From Streptomyces sp. HUAS CB01 (GTDB lineage Bacteria > Actinomycetota > Actinomycetes > Streptomycetales > Streptomycetaceae): a stretch of 64,000 nucleotides of DNA. Location: the NCBI RefSeq assembly GCF_030406905.1, contig NZ_CP129137.1:1110001-1174000 (forward strand), read 5' to 3'. Below, piece by piece: positions 27,802 to 39,919 of the stretch (its first letter is position 1; each line of letters begins with the position of its first letter). The notes beneath the pieces are model-generated. The model saw only the letters and a program-made list of their open reading frames with translations, had not been told where the DNA came from and searched no databases. Both the position numbers and the translations under genes were made by a program.

Positions 27802-27827
27802 CGGATCGTTGAACGATCCTCTACGGT
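27798..27827 (+). promoter_or_regulatory. promoter with embedded GntR operator for the transporter-pxpABC operon
   Basis: TTGTCG (27798-27803), an 18-base spacer, then TACGGT (27822-27827): a good housekeeping promoter. The spacer is filled by GGATCGTT-G-AACGATCC (27803-27819), a perfect 8-1-8 palindrome whose core TCGTTGAACGA fits the GntR pattern TnGTnnnACnA. A repressor dimer here would block polymerase directly. Confidence 0.7.
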
Positions 27828-27909
27828 GTGCCGAGCGTCACTCTGCAGTACTGGTACGTCACGCAGCATCACCCTTCGGCCGCACCCTCTCCCCCTCTGC
27901 GAGGTGCCG

Positions 27910-29187
27910 ATGAGCACGACCAAGACCCAGCCCGAGCAAGGCGAACTGCCCGAGGACACCGGCGCGTTCGCCTGGCTGCGCGCACTCGGACCGCGGGGCC
28001 GACGGGCCTTCGGCGGCGCGTTCGGCGGCTATGCGCTGGACTCCTACGACTTCTTCACGCTGCCGCTCAGCATGGTGGCGATCGCCGCCTACTTCAGCCT
28101 CGACAGCGGCCAGACCGGGCTGCTGACCACCGTCACGCTGGTCGTCTCCGCGATAGGCGGGGCGCTCGCCGGCATCCTCGCCGACCGCATAGGCCGCGTC
28201 CGGGCCCTGATGATCACGGTGATCACCTACGCCCTGTTCACCGTGCTGTGCGGTTTCGCGCCCAACTACGAGACGTTGCTGGTGTTCCGGGCACTCCAGG
28301 GCCTCGGCTTCGGCGGCGAGTGGGCCGTCGGCGCGATCCTCGTCGCCGAGTACGCCACGGCGAAGCACCGCGGCCGCACGCTCGGCGCGATCCAGAGCGC
28401 GTGGGCCGCCGGCTGGGCCCTGGCCGTGATCGTCTACACGCTGGTCTTCCAGTTCCTCGACGCCGACACGGCATGGCGCGTGATGTTCTGGACGGGTGCG
28501 CTGCCGGCCCTGCTCGTCGTGTACGTCCGCCGGAACGTGACGGACGCGCCCGAAGCCGCCGAGCGCCGCAGGACCAGCCGCGACCGGGGATCGTTCTCCG
28601 CGATCTTCCGCAAGGACCTGGCCCGGACGACGGTCTTCGCGGTGCTGCTGTCCACCGGTGTCCAGGGCGGCTATTACACGCTGGCGACCTGGGTGCCGAC
28701 GTACCTCAAGTCGGAGCGGGGCCTCACGGTCGTGGGCACCGGCGGCTATCTGGCGTTCCTCATATCCGGGGCGTTCATCGGCTATCTGACGGGCGGGTAC
28801 CTCACCGACGTCCTCGGCCGCAAGAAGAACATCGCGCTGTTCGCCGTGCTCTCCGCGGGCTGCATCCTGGCGTACACGAACATCCCGTCGGGCGCGGACG
28901 GCCTGCTGCTGGTGCTCGGGTTCCCGCTCGGGTTCTGCATGTCGGCCATCTTCAGCGGCTTCGGATCGTTCCTGGCGGAGCTCTACCCGACGGCCGTGCG
29001 CGGCACCGGCCAGGGCTTCACGTACAACACCGGCCGTGCGGTGGGGGCGTTCTTCCCCACCCTCGTCGGATACCTCGCCGGCAGCTGGGGGGTCGGCGGC
29101 GCCCTGGTCTTCGGCGCCGTGGGTTACGGACTGGCCGTCCTCGCGCTGCTGGGACTGCCGGAGACCCGCGGCCGCGAGCTCGTGTGA
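27910..29187 (+). CDS. MFS transporter, probable carboxylate (5-oxoproline) symporter
   Basis: Twelve-helix major facilitator of 425 residues from the ATG at 27910 (GAGGT five bases ahead). It has the loop 2-3 motif GILADRIGRVRA, the loop 8-9 GGYLTDVLGRKKN, and ALQGLGFGGEWAVGAILVAEY, which is typical of the proton-coupled metabolite:H+ and sialate/lactate symporter groups. It is first in an operon with pxpABC and under the GntR operator. This makes uptake of 5-oxoproline or a related acid the likely job, but the substrate is inferred only from context. Confidence 0.85.
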   Translation: MSTTKTQPEQGELPEDTGAFAWLRALGPRGRRAFGGAFGGYALDSYDFFTLPLSMVAIAAYFSLDSGQTGLLTTVTLVVSAIGGALAGILADRIGRVRALMITVITYALFTVLCGFAPNYETLLVFRALQGLGFGGEWAVGAILVAEYATAKHRGRTLGAIQSAWAAGWALAVIVYTLVFQFLDADTAWRVMFWTGALPALLVVYVRRNVTDAPEAAERRRTSRDRGSFSAIFRKDLARTTVFAVLLSTGVQGGYYTLATWVPTYLKSERGLTVVGTGGYLAFLISGAFIGYLTGGYLTDVLGRKKNIALFAVLSAGCILAYTNIPSGADGLLLVLGFPLGFCMSAIFSGFGSFLAELYPTAVRGTGQGFTYNTGRAVGAFFPTLVGYLAGSWGVGGALVFGAVGYGLAVLALLGLPETRGRELV

Positions 29188-29201
29188 AAGGAGCCTCCCC
29201 C

Positions 29202-29966
29202 ATGACCTGGGCCTCGATCGACCTCAACGCCGACCTCGGCGAGGGCTTCGGCCGCTGGCGGCTGACCGACGACGAGGAGCTGCTCTCCGTCGTCACCAGC
29301 GCCAACGTGGCCTGCGGCTTCCATGCCGGGGACGCGGCCACCATGCGCCGGGTGTGCGCTCTCGCGGCCGAGCGCGGGGTGCGGATCGGGGCCCAGGTCT
29401 CGTACCGCGATCTGGCCGGCTTCGGCCGGCGCTCCATGGACGTCCCGGCGGACGAGCTGGCCGCCGAAGTGGCCTACCAGATCGGCGCGCTGGAGGTCTT
29501 CGCCCGCGCCGCCGGGACACGTGTCTCGTACGTCAAACCGCACGGGGCGCTGTACAACCGCGTGGTCCACGACGAACAGCAGGCGGAGGCCGTGGTCGAG
29601 GGAGTGATGCTGACCGGCGAGCGGCTGCCGCTGCTGGGCCTGCCCGGCTCGACGCTCCACACGATGGCCGAGAAGGCCGGACTCCCGGTCGTCACCGAGG
29701 CGTTCGCGGACCGGGCCTACACGGCGGACGGCACCCTCGTGCCACGGGGGCGGGACGGTGCCGTGCTCACCGACCCGGACACGGTCGTGGAGCGCTCCGT
29801 GTCCATGGCCCGGTTCGGGGTCGTCACCTCGCGCTGCGGCAGGCCCGTGGGGGTCCGTGCGCGCTCGCTCTGCCTCCACGGCGACACGGAGGGCGCGGTG
29901 GCCCTCGCCCGCCGGGTCCGGGAGCGCCTGGAGGAGTCGGGCGTCCGGGTGGAGGCGTTCGTATGA
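29202..29966 (+). CDS. pxpA: 5-oxoprolinase subunit A (LamB/YcsF family)
   Basis: Subunit of the three-part ATP-dependent 5-oxoprolinase (PxpABC) that opens 5-oxoproline to glutamate. 254 residues, complete. The family signature SIDLNADLGEGFGRW is at the N-terminus, with NVACGFHAGDAATM and VKPHGALYNRV carrying the metal and substrate residues. The ATG at 29202 has AAAGGAG nine bases ahead. It overlaps pxpB by four bases (ATGA). The transporter lies 14 bases upstream. Confidence 0.95.
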   Translation: MTWASIDLNADLGEGFGRWRLTDDEELLSVVTSANVACGFHAGDAATMRRVCALAAERGVRIGAQVSYRDLAGFGRRSMDVPADELAAEVAYQIGALEVFARAAGTRVSYVKPHGALYNRVVHDEQQAEAVVEGVMLTGERLPLLGLPGSTLHTMAEKAGLPVVTEAFADRAYTADGTLVPRGRDGAVLTDPDTVVERSVSMARFGVVTSRCGRPVGVRARSLCLHGDTEGAVALARRVRERLEESGVRVEAFV

Positions 29967-30589
29967 GGCTGCTCCCCGTCGGTGAGCGGGCGCTGCTGGT
30001 GGAGCTCGGCAGCGGCGAGGAGGCGGAGGCGCTCCACGCCGAGCTGCTGCGCCGCCGCGCCGCGGGGACGCTGCCGCCGGTGCGGGAGATCGTCCCGGCG
30101 GCGCGGACCGTCCTCCTCGACGGCGTCGAGGAGCCGGAGCGGCTCGCCGCCGAGCTCCCCCGGTGGTCCGTCCCGCCGCTCGCCGCCGGCAGCCGGGCCG
30201 TGACGGAGATACCGGTGCGCTACGACGGCCCGGACCTCGAGGAGGTCGCCGCCCTGTGGGGGGTCTCGGCGGCGGACGTCGCCGCCGTCCACGCGGCGAC
30301 CGAGTTCCATGTCGCCTTCTGCGGTTTCGCGCCGGGCTTCGCCTATCTCACGGGGCTCGGCGCGGAGTTCGCGGTGCCGCGGCGCGTCACGCCGCGCACG
30401 GCGGTGCCCGCCGGGGCGGTCGCGCTGGCGGGGACCTACACGGGCGTGTACCCCCGTTCCTCGCCCGGCGGCTGGCAGCTGATAGGGACGACGGACGCGG
30501 TCCTGTGGGACTCCGCGAGGGAGCCGGCGGCGCTGCTCTCCCCCGGCGCACGGGTGCGGTTCGTGCCCGAGGCCGAGGGGGGCCGATGA
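29963..30589 (+). CDS. pxpB: 5-oxoprolinase subunit B (KipI family)
   Basis: 208 residues. It carries the KipI/allophanate-hydrolase-subunit-1 motif VAFCGFAPGFAYLTGL and the C-terminal TYTGVYPRSSPGGWQLIGTT. In Bacillus the homologue was first described as a kinase inhibitor, but within a pxpABC operon it is an oxoprolinase subunit. It starts in the pxpA stop (ATGA) and ends in the pxpC start (ATGA), so all three subunits are made in equal amounts. Confidence 0.95.
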   Translation: MRLLPVGERALLVELGSGEEAEALHAELLRRRAAGTLPPVREIVPAARTVLLDGVEEPERLAAELPRWSVPPLAAGSRAVTEIPVRYDGPDLEEVAALWGVSAADVAAVHAATEFHVAFCGFAPGFAYLTGLGAEFAVPRRVTPRTAVPAGAVALAGTYTGVYPRSSPGGWQLIGTTDAVLWDSAREPAALLSPGARVRFVPEAEGGR

Positions 30590-31449
30590 CCGACCTCGCC
30601 CTCGTCGTGGTGCGGGCCGGGGCTCTGACGACCGTTCAGGACCTCGGCCGCCCGGGGTACGCGCACCTGGGCGTGCCCCGCTCCGGAGCGCTCGATCCGT
30701 CCGCGCTGCGGCTGGTCAACCGGCTCGTGGGCAATCCCGGGCACGCGGCGGTGCTCGAGACGACGCTCACCGGCTGCGCGGTGCGGCCCCGCGGAGAGGT
30801 GACCGTGGCGGTCGGCGGCGCCCCGTGCCCCGTGCGGGTCGGGGGCCGGCCCGTGGCCTGGGGGGCACCGGTGCGGGTCCGGGCCGGGCAGTTGCTGGAG
30901 GTGGGTGCGGCGGTCCGGGGCGTACGGAGCTACGTGGGGTTCGCCGGAGGCATCGCGCCGGAACCGGTGCTGGGCAGCCGCTCGACCGACCTGCTCTCCG
31001 GTCTCGGGCCGGCACCCCTCTGCGACGGTGCGGTCCTTCCCCTGGGCCGGCCCGCCGGCCCGCCCGCGCGCGTGGACGGCTCGCCCTGGCCCGGCCCGCC
31101 GTCCGAGCTGGTGCTGCGGGTGCGGTTCGGCCCGCGCGACGACTGGTTCACCGAAGGGGCACGCCGGACACTGGCCACCGGTGGCTACCGGGTGTCGGCG
31201 GCGAGCAACCGCATCGGGCTGCGGACGGAGGGGCCGGCGCTGGAGCGGGCCTTCCACGGCGAACTGCCCAGCGAGGGCATGGTGCTCGGCGCGGTGCAGG
31301 TCCCACCGGACGGCCGCCCGGTGGTGTTCCTCGCGGACCATCCCACCACCGGCGGCTATCCGGTGGTGGCCGTCGTCCGCGAGAGCGACCTCGCGGCGGC
31401 GGCCCAGGCGGCCCCGGGCACGCCGGTGCGCTTCGTCCCGGCAGGATGA
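30586..31449 (+). CDS. pxpC: 5-oxoprolinase subunit C (KipA family)
   Basis: 287 residues, biotin-dependent-carboxylase-like domain of the KipA/allophanate hydrolase subunit 2 family. The N-terminal signature is TVQDLGRPGYAHLGVPRSG; later come SNRIGLRTEGPAL, LPSEGMVLGAVQVPPDG and LADHPTTGGYPVVA. Last gene of the operon. A 268-base convergent gap follows in which I see no strong hairpin. Confidence 0.95.
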   Translation: MTDLALVVVRAGALTTVQDLGRPGYAHLGVPRSGALDPSALRLVNRLVGNPGHAAVLETTLTGCAVRPRGEVTVAVGGAPCPVRVGGRPVAWGAPVRVRAGQLLEVGAAVRGVRSYVGFAGGIAPEPVLGSRSTDLLSGLGPAPLCDGAVLPLGRPAGPPARVDGSPWPGPPSELVLRVRFGPRDDWFTEGARRTLATGGYRVSAASNRIGLRTEGPALERAFHGELPSEGMVLGAVQVPPDGRPVVFLADHPTTGGYPVVAVVRESDLAAAAQAAPGTPVRFVPAG

Positions 31450-31717
31450 CCCCCCGGCCCGGACTCTCTGCGCCGACGAGGACGTCCCGCAGGTCCGGAC
31501 GGCGTGGCGCGGCTCCGTCCCGGCTGCCGCGGGGACACGGGTCGTCCGGGCCGCGCCCGGCTTGGCGCGCTGCCCGTCGCCTGCGGCCGCCGGGACGGTG
31601 CGCGGTCATCCCTGGCGGCGCCGGGACGCGGACCGGGTCCCTCCGGCAGACGTCGCGACGCGCAGAGCTGCCCGCATCACCCGAGCCCGCCACGGCCCCG
31701 GACCACCAGGCGCGCCG

Positions 31718-35319
<3,602 letters not shown>

Positions 35320-35323
<4 letters not shown>

Positions 35324-37047
35324 TCCCCCATTCTGGCAAGCGGCGGGGCCGGGGACAGCGAGGCGAGCGCGGAGGAGAGGGCGTTTTCGGCGAGGTGGTC
35401 GAGGCGGGCACTGGTGCCCCGGGCCCAGTGCCGGACCTCGGCCCCGGCGAGCCCCAGCAGTTGGGGCAGGAGGTCGGTGCACCGGCGCGCCACCCAGGCG
35501 GTGCCCGCCGTGGCGAGCCACACGGCCTTGGCCGCACGGCCCGGCACGGGCTGTTCGGGCTCGCTGCCGGGTGCGGCACCGAGGACGAACCCCTCGGCCG
35601 TGAGCAGCTCGTGGAACCGGCGGGCGATCGCCCGGTGGCCGCGTTCGCCGGGATGGAGCCGGTCGGCGCTCCACAGGGTGCGGTTCTCGACCCAGGAGAC
35701 GTCGGCCAGATGCAGATGGACGGCGCCGTACCGCTCGGTGAGCGCGTGGACGACCGCGTTCACGGCGCGCTGCCGGCGTGCGAGCGGGCGAGCGAGCGGT
35801 GCGGGCAGCGCGAGCATCGCGCCCGGGTCCGGGAGGCAGGCCGTCAGCAGCCGGCTGCCGTTTCCGCTGAGCGCGGCGCAGACCTCGTCGAGCCGTACGG
35901 CGAGGTCGTGGATGTCGAACGTGTGGCGGAGGGTGTCGTTCACCCCGACGATCACGGAGGTGAGGTCCGGCGCGTACGCCAGGGCGGCGGGGGCCTGGGT
36001 CTCGTGCACATCGCGGCTGAGCGCGCCGCTGATCGCGAAGTTGCGGAACTCGGCGGGAGCATCGGTCGTCCCCAGCGCCTCTGCCAGCAGCACGGCCCAA
36101 CCGCGCCACGCCCCGTCGACGCGGTCGCCGACGCCTTCGGTGAGCGAATCGCCGAGCGCGGCGAACCGCGAGAGGCGCACGGTGGCGCTGCTCGTGGGGG
36201 CGGCGGACGGAGGCGCGGTCGTCGGCGGGGTACCGGACACGGTCGCGGAACCGGCCGGGCACGCGGCACCGGTCGCGGCCCAGTTCGTGGCCGTGGCGCA
36301 CATGATCGGAGGCGTACCGGCGGCGGACGCAGGCGCGGCACCGGCCGGGCACGCAGCACCGGCCGGGGCCCAGTTCGTGGCCGCGGCGCACATGATCGGA
36401 GGCGTACCGGCGGCGGACGCAGGCGCGGAACCGGCCGGGCACGCGGCACCGGCCGGGGTCGGCGGCACGGACGCAGGCGCGGAACCGGCCGGGGTCGGCG
36501 GCACGGACGCAGGCGCGGAACCGGCCGGGCACGGGGAACCGGCCGGGGTCGCCGGCGCCGGCGCCGGCGCCTGGGGCGGTACGCACGGTCGGGCGGGGAC
36601 GGCGCGCGGCGGCCGCACGACCGCGGTGCCGGGGCCGCCGCCCCCGTACTCGCGCCTTGCCGGGAGGTGATCCCCGGGCGGGGGCACCGCCGCGACGGCC
36701 GCGCCGCCCGTCCCTCGCCGGACCGCCGCGTCCTGCTCCGCGCCGACCACGCCCCCGCGCCAGGAATCGCCGGCGCCCGGCGAGTTCACCGCCGCGACGG
36801 TCGCGTCGCCAACGGCGCGCCGGGCCGGCTCCGCCCGCTCGCCCCCGACCACGTCGCCGCCACGGGAACGAACCACCCGCGCCGTCGCCGTGTCGCCGGG
36901 TTCCGGCGAAGCCACCGCCGCGACGGCCGCCGCCGCCGTACCGGGCCGGCCCGGCACCTCCCCGTCGTTCCGGGCGGGCGTGCCCGTCCCGGACGGGGCT
37001 CCCGTGGCCGTCCTGTCTCCGAGCGGCGGGACCGGTTCGGTGGTCAT
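35320..37047 (-). CDS. SGNH/GDSL hydrolase with long repetitive N-terminal extension
   Basis: 575 residues from the ATG at 37047. The catalytic domain starts near residue 290: [15 protein letters not shown] (Ser301), block [13 protein letters not shown] and the Asp-His pair in [12 protein letters not shown]. These indicate an esterase or acyl-hydrolase. Residues 1-289 are Ala/Pro/Gly/Thr-rich with internal repeats ([20 protein letters not shown]). A GTG at 36180 would give an ordinary 286-residue enzyme, but the upstream start overlaps the glycosyltransferase stop by four bases (ATGA) like its neighbours, which favours the long form. No signal peptide. Whether the long N-terminus is really translated is the main doubt. 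Confidence 0.75.
36246..36560 (-). repeat. in-frame minisatellite in the SGNH hydrolase gene
   Basis: Two 90-bp units (36246-36335, 36336-36425) are nearly identical. A shortened 54-bp unit (36426-36479), a 36-bp unit (36480-36515) and a further partial copy follow. All lengths are multiples of three, so the reading frame is kept while the copy number changes. Confidence 0.8.
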
Positions 37048-38294
37048 GCCACGACCCCGGGGCGGCCCGGAACCCGGGTGGGGGCGTCGTGGGCCGTGAG
37101 GAAGGCCGCGACCGCGCGGTCCCAGCCGAAGAGCTCCGCCCTGGCGCGGGCGGCGGCGCGGCGCGGGCCCTCGGCGCGGGCGAGGAGGTCCCGTACCGCG
37201 TCCGCGAAGTCCTCCGGCCTGTCGTGCGCGGCGATCCCCGCGTCGCCGACGACTTCGGGCAGGGCCGAGGAGGCGCTGGCGACGACCGGGGTACCGCAGG
37301 CGAGCGCCTCCAGCGCGGAGAGCCCGAACGTCTCGGCGGGACCGGGCGCCAGGCAGATGTCCGCCGCGGCCTGGAGGTCCGCCAGCGCTTCACGGTCGGC
37401 GACATGGCCGAGGAAGTGCACCGGCAGCCGCTCCTCGCGCGCCCGCCGGATCAGCGCTGCGCGCAGCGGGCCCTCCCCCGCCACCACGAGGGCCGCCCGC
37501 ACCCCGCTCCCACGCAGCCTCGCGAGTGCGTCCACCGCCATGCCGGGCCGCTTCTCCACGGAGAGGCGCGAGCAGAGCAGCAGCAGGACGTCGGCGCCCT
37601 CCGCGTAGCGGGCGCGCAGGACCCGGCTGCGACGGCCCGGCCGGCAGCGGTCCAGTTCGACGCCCAGGGGTGCGCGCACCACGTTGCGCGCGCCGATCCG
37701 TACGAATTCGCGCTCGGCCCACTCCGTGGTGCAGACGATCCGCGCGTACGACCAGGCACTGCGCCTGTTCAGCCGGTCCGCGGTGCGCTCGGCGAACGCG
37801 CCGGGGACGCCCCAGGTGCGCAGTACGCCGTCGGCGGTCTCGTGGGACACCATGACCGCGGGGATGCGACGGCGCCGTGCCCATTCCCCGGTCCAGCGCA
37901 GCGTGGTGCGGTCGGAGACTTCCAGCCGGTCGGGAGCCAGCTCCTCCAGCAGCGTGCGCAGCCGGGTCCGGCCGGCGAGCACGCGGTACCCGCCGGTGCC
38001 CGGCAGCTCGGGTCCGGGCACGGTGATGACCCGTCCCTGTGCGGTGTGATCGTCGCTCTCGGTGTCGCCGGGGACGACGAGGACCGGTTCGTGTCCGGCG
38101 GCCAGATAGCCGCGTCCCAGTTCGCGCAGTGCGGTGCGCAGCCCGCCGGAGGACGGTGTCACGAAGTTGGCGAGCCGTACGATCCGCAGCCCGCGTGCGC
38201 CGTCCGCGCCGCCCGTCGGGCGGTTCCCCGCGTGGTGCGCGCTGCCGGCACGCACCGCCGGGCCCGTCCCGCTCGTGCCGCCGATCCCGCTCAT
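37044..38294 (-). CDS. GT4-type glycosyltransferase (second of two)
   Basis: Retaining glycosyltransferase of 416 residues, using a nucleotide or GDP-sugar donor. The N-terminal GT-B domain begins at [24 protein letters not shown] after a 35-residue leader. The C-terminal donor site has [21 protein letters not shown] and the EX7E motif ETFGLSALE. The start ATG at 38294 overlaps the stop of the first transferase (ATGA); its own stop overlaps the start of the SGNH gene. Likely role: adding a sugar, possibly mannose, to a lipid or envelope precursor. The acceptor is unknown. Confidence 0.88.
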   Translation of the reverse strand: MSGIGGTSGTGPAVRAGSAHHAGNRPTGGADGARGLRIVRLANFVTPSSGGLRTALRELGRGYLAAGHEPVLVVPGDTESDDHTAQGRVITVPGPELPGTGGYRVLAGRTRLRTLLEELAPDRLEVSDRTTLRWTGEWARRRRIPAVMVSHETADGVLRTWGVPGAFAERTADRLNRRSAWSYARIVCTTEWAEREFVRIGARNVVRAPLGVELDRCRPGRRSRVLRARYAEGADVLLLLCSRLSVEKRPGMAVDALARLRGSGVRAALVVAGEGPLRAALIRRAREERLPVHFLGHVADREALADLQAAADICLAPGPAETFGLSALEALACGTPVVASASSALPEVVGDAGIAAHDRPEDFADAVRDLLARAEGPRRAAARARAELFGWDRAVAAFLTAHDAPTRVPGRPGVVA

Positions 38295-39406
38295 GCCGCG
38301 ACCGCCGTGCGCTCGCGCAGCACCTCGGTGTAGTGGTCCAGGAGCTGGTCGCCGACGGCGGCCCAGGTCCGGCCCTCCACCGTGGCCCGGGCGGCACGGC
38401 CGTACGCCGCGCGTCGAGCCGGGTCGGCCACGAGGGCCGCCACCGCGTCCCGCAGCGCGTCCGCGTCGTGGGGCGGGACGAGCAGACCGGTCCGGCCGTG
38501 GTCGACGAGGTCGAGCGGGCCGCCGGCGGCGGGCGCGACGACCGGCAGGCCGCAGGCCATGGCCTCCTGCACGGTCTGGCAGAACGTCTCGTACGGGCCC
38601 GTGTGGGCGAACACGTCGAGCGAGGCGAAGATCCTGGCCAGGTCGTCGCCCGTACGCCGACCGAGGAAGACGGCGCCCGGCAGGGAGTTCTGCAGGGCCG
38701 GGCCGCTGGGACCGTCGCCCACGACGACGACCTTGACGCCCGGGAGCGCGCAGACCCCGGAGAGCAGTTCGACGCACTTCTCGGGCGCGAGCCGGCCGAC
38801 GTAGCCGACGATGGTCTCACCGTCCGGCGCGAGTTCCCGCCGCAGCGACTCGTCTCCCAGCTCGGGCCGGAACCGTGCGGTGTCGACCCCGCGCGGCCAC
38901 AGCCGTACCCGCGGAACGCCGTGTGCCTCCAGGTCCCTGACGGCGGCGCTGGACGGCGCGAGGGTGCGGTCCGCGGCGGTGTGCACGGTGCGGATGCGCC
39001 GCCAGGCCGTGTTCTCACCCGCGCCCATGTACGTGCGGGCGTATCCGGCGAGGTCGGTCTGGTAGACGGCGACGGCGGGCAGCCCGAGTTTCGCCGCGAC
39101 ACCCATGCCGCGCACCCCGAGGACGAAGGGGCTGGCGAGATGGACGACGTCGGCCCGGTGCGCGGTGAGCGCCGCGGCCAGGCGCCGGCTGGGCAGGGCC
39201 ACCCGTACCTGGGGGTAACCGGGAAGGGGCAGCGACGGCACGCGCACCACCGGGCAGGGGGTGTCGGCATCGGGTCCGGCCACGGCCGGGGCGATGACGA
39301 GGGGGTCGTGGCCGCGCGCGGCGAGATGGCGGGCGGTCTGCAGGGCGCAGTGCGCCACACCGTTGACGTCGGGTGGGAAGGATTCGGTGACGATGACGAC
39401 ACGCAT
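38291..39406 (-). CDS. GT4-type glycosyltransferase (first of two, mannosyltransferase-like)
   Basis: 371 residues from the ATG at 39406 (MRVVIVTESFPPDVNG), the classic start of GDP-mannose-dependent alpha-mannosyltransferases such as MgtA/PimB relatives. The acceptor-domain motif is ARTYMGAGENTAW. The donor site has IVGYVGRLAPEKCVELL and the EX7E motif ETFCQTVQE. First gene of a four-gene chain in which each stop overlaps the next start: two transferases, SGNH hydrolase, 5-oxoprolinase. The promoter must lie in the 513-base gap above it. Confidence 0.9.
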   Translation of the reverse strand: MRVVIVTESFPPDVNGVAHCALQTARHLAARGHDPLVIAPAVAGPDADTPCPVVRVPSLPLPGYPQVRVALPSRRLAAALTAHRADVVHLASPFVLGVRGMGVAAKLGLPAVAVYQTDLAGYARTYMGAGENTAWRRIRTVHTAADRTLAPSSAAVRDLEAHGVPRVRLWPRGVDTARFRPELGDESLRRELAPDGETIVGYVGRLAPEKCVELLSGVCALPGVKVVVVGDGPSGPALQNSLPGAVFLGRRTGDDLARIFASLDVFAHTGPYETFCQTVQEAMACGLPVVAPAAGGPLDLVDHGRTGLLVPPHDADALRDAVAALVADPARRAAYGRAARATVEGRTWAAVGDQLLDHYTEVLRERTAVAA

Positions 39407-39919
39407 ACTCGTGTTCTCGTCGTGCCGGGGGTGGCGCGGCCAACGTGGATCTTTCCGCGCGTCGAACGTCCCATGAGCGTTTGGCCCCGCCCGGCGCGTG
39501 CCCACCGGACCTGCCCCGCGTTGCCCCACCCTGACCGTTTCGGCCAGGATCCCCGGTTTTTCGGCCGCAAGCACCGCCGCCGATGCTTCGGCACGGGGCG
39601 GCAGGGCGCGTCACCGACGCCGGGCTCGGCCGTCCTCGGCACCGTCCGGGGCGGCCGGCGTCCCGTCCCGGTACCTGCTGCTCACCGGCCCGCCGGTGAC
39701 GGACGCGCGTTCTCTGATGCCCGCCGGCCACCGGCCCACACAGCAGCACCGTGGCGACCGACCCGCCGGTCACTGGGCCGCCGTCCCCGGCCTGCGCCCC
39801 GGACGCCGCCCCGCCCGGCAGCGGCTCGGCGACCGACCCGCCGGTCACTGAGCCGCGCGGGCGGCCCGAGCCGGGCGTTCCCGGGTGCCCGCCGGACGGA
39901 AGGCACCCGGGGAGCCGGA
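39407..39919. other. intergenic region with 23-bp direct repeats and hairpins
   Basis: 513 bases without a convincing gene. It holds the promoter side of the glycosyltransferase operon and the 5' neighbour's downstream region. Two exact 23-bp copies (39753-39775 and 39828-39850) each contain GACCG and CGGTC in inverted order. A related perfect inverted repeat TCACCGG/CCGGTGA lies near 39685-39702. These could be attenuation or termination hairpins. Confidence 0.5.

Noticed and set aside
29963..31449. KipI/KipA sporulation kinase inhibitor pair or allophanate hydrolase
   Set aside because: Both lie in a tight operon with a LamB/YcsF gene, which defines the PxpABC 5-oxoprolinase.
36246..36560. 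CRISPR-like regular repeats
   Set aside because: The units are coding, in frame, without unique spacers, and of falling length (90, 54, 36 bp). It is a minisatellite inside the SGNH gene.
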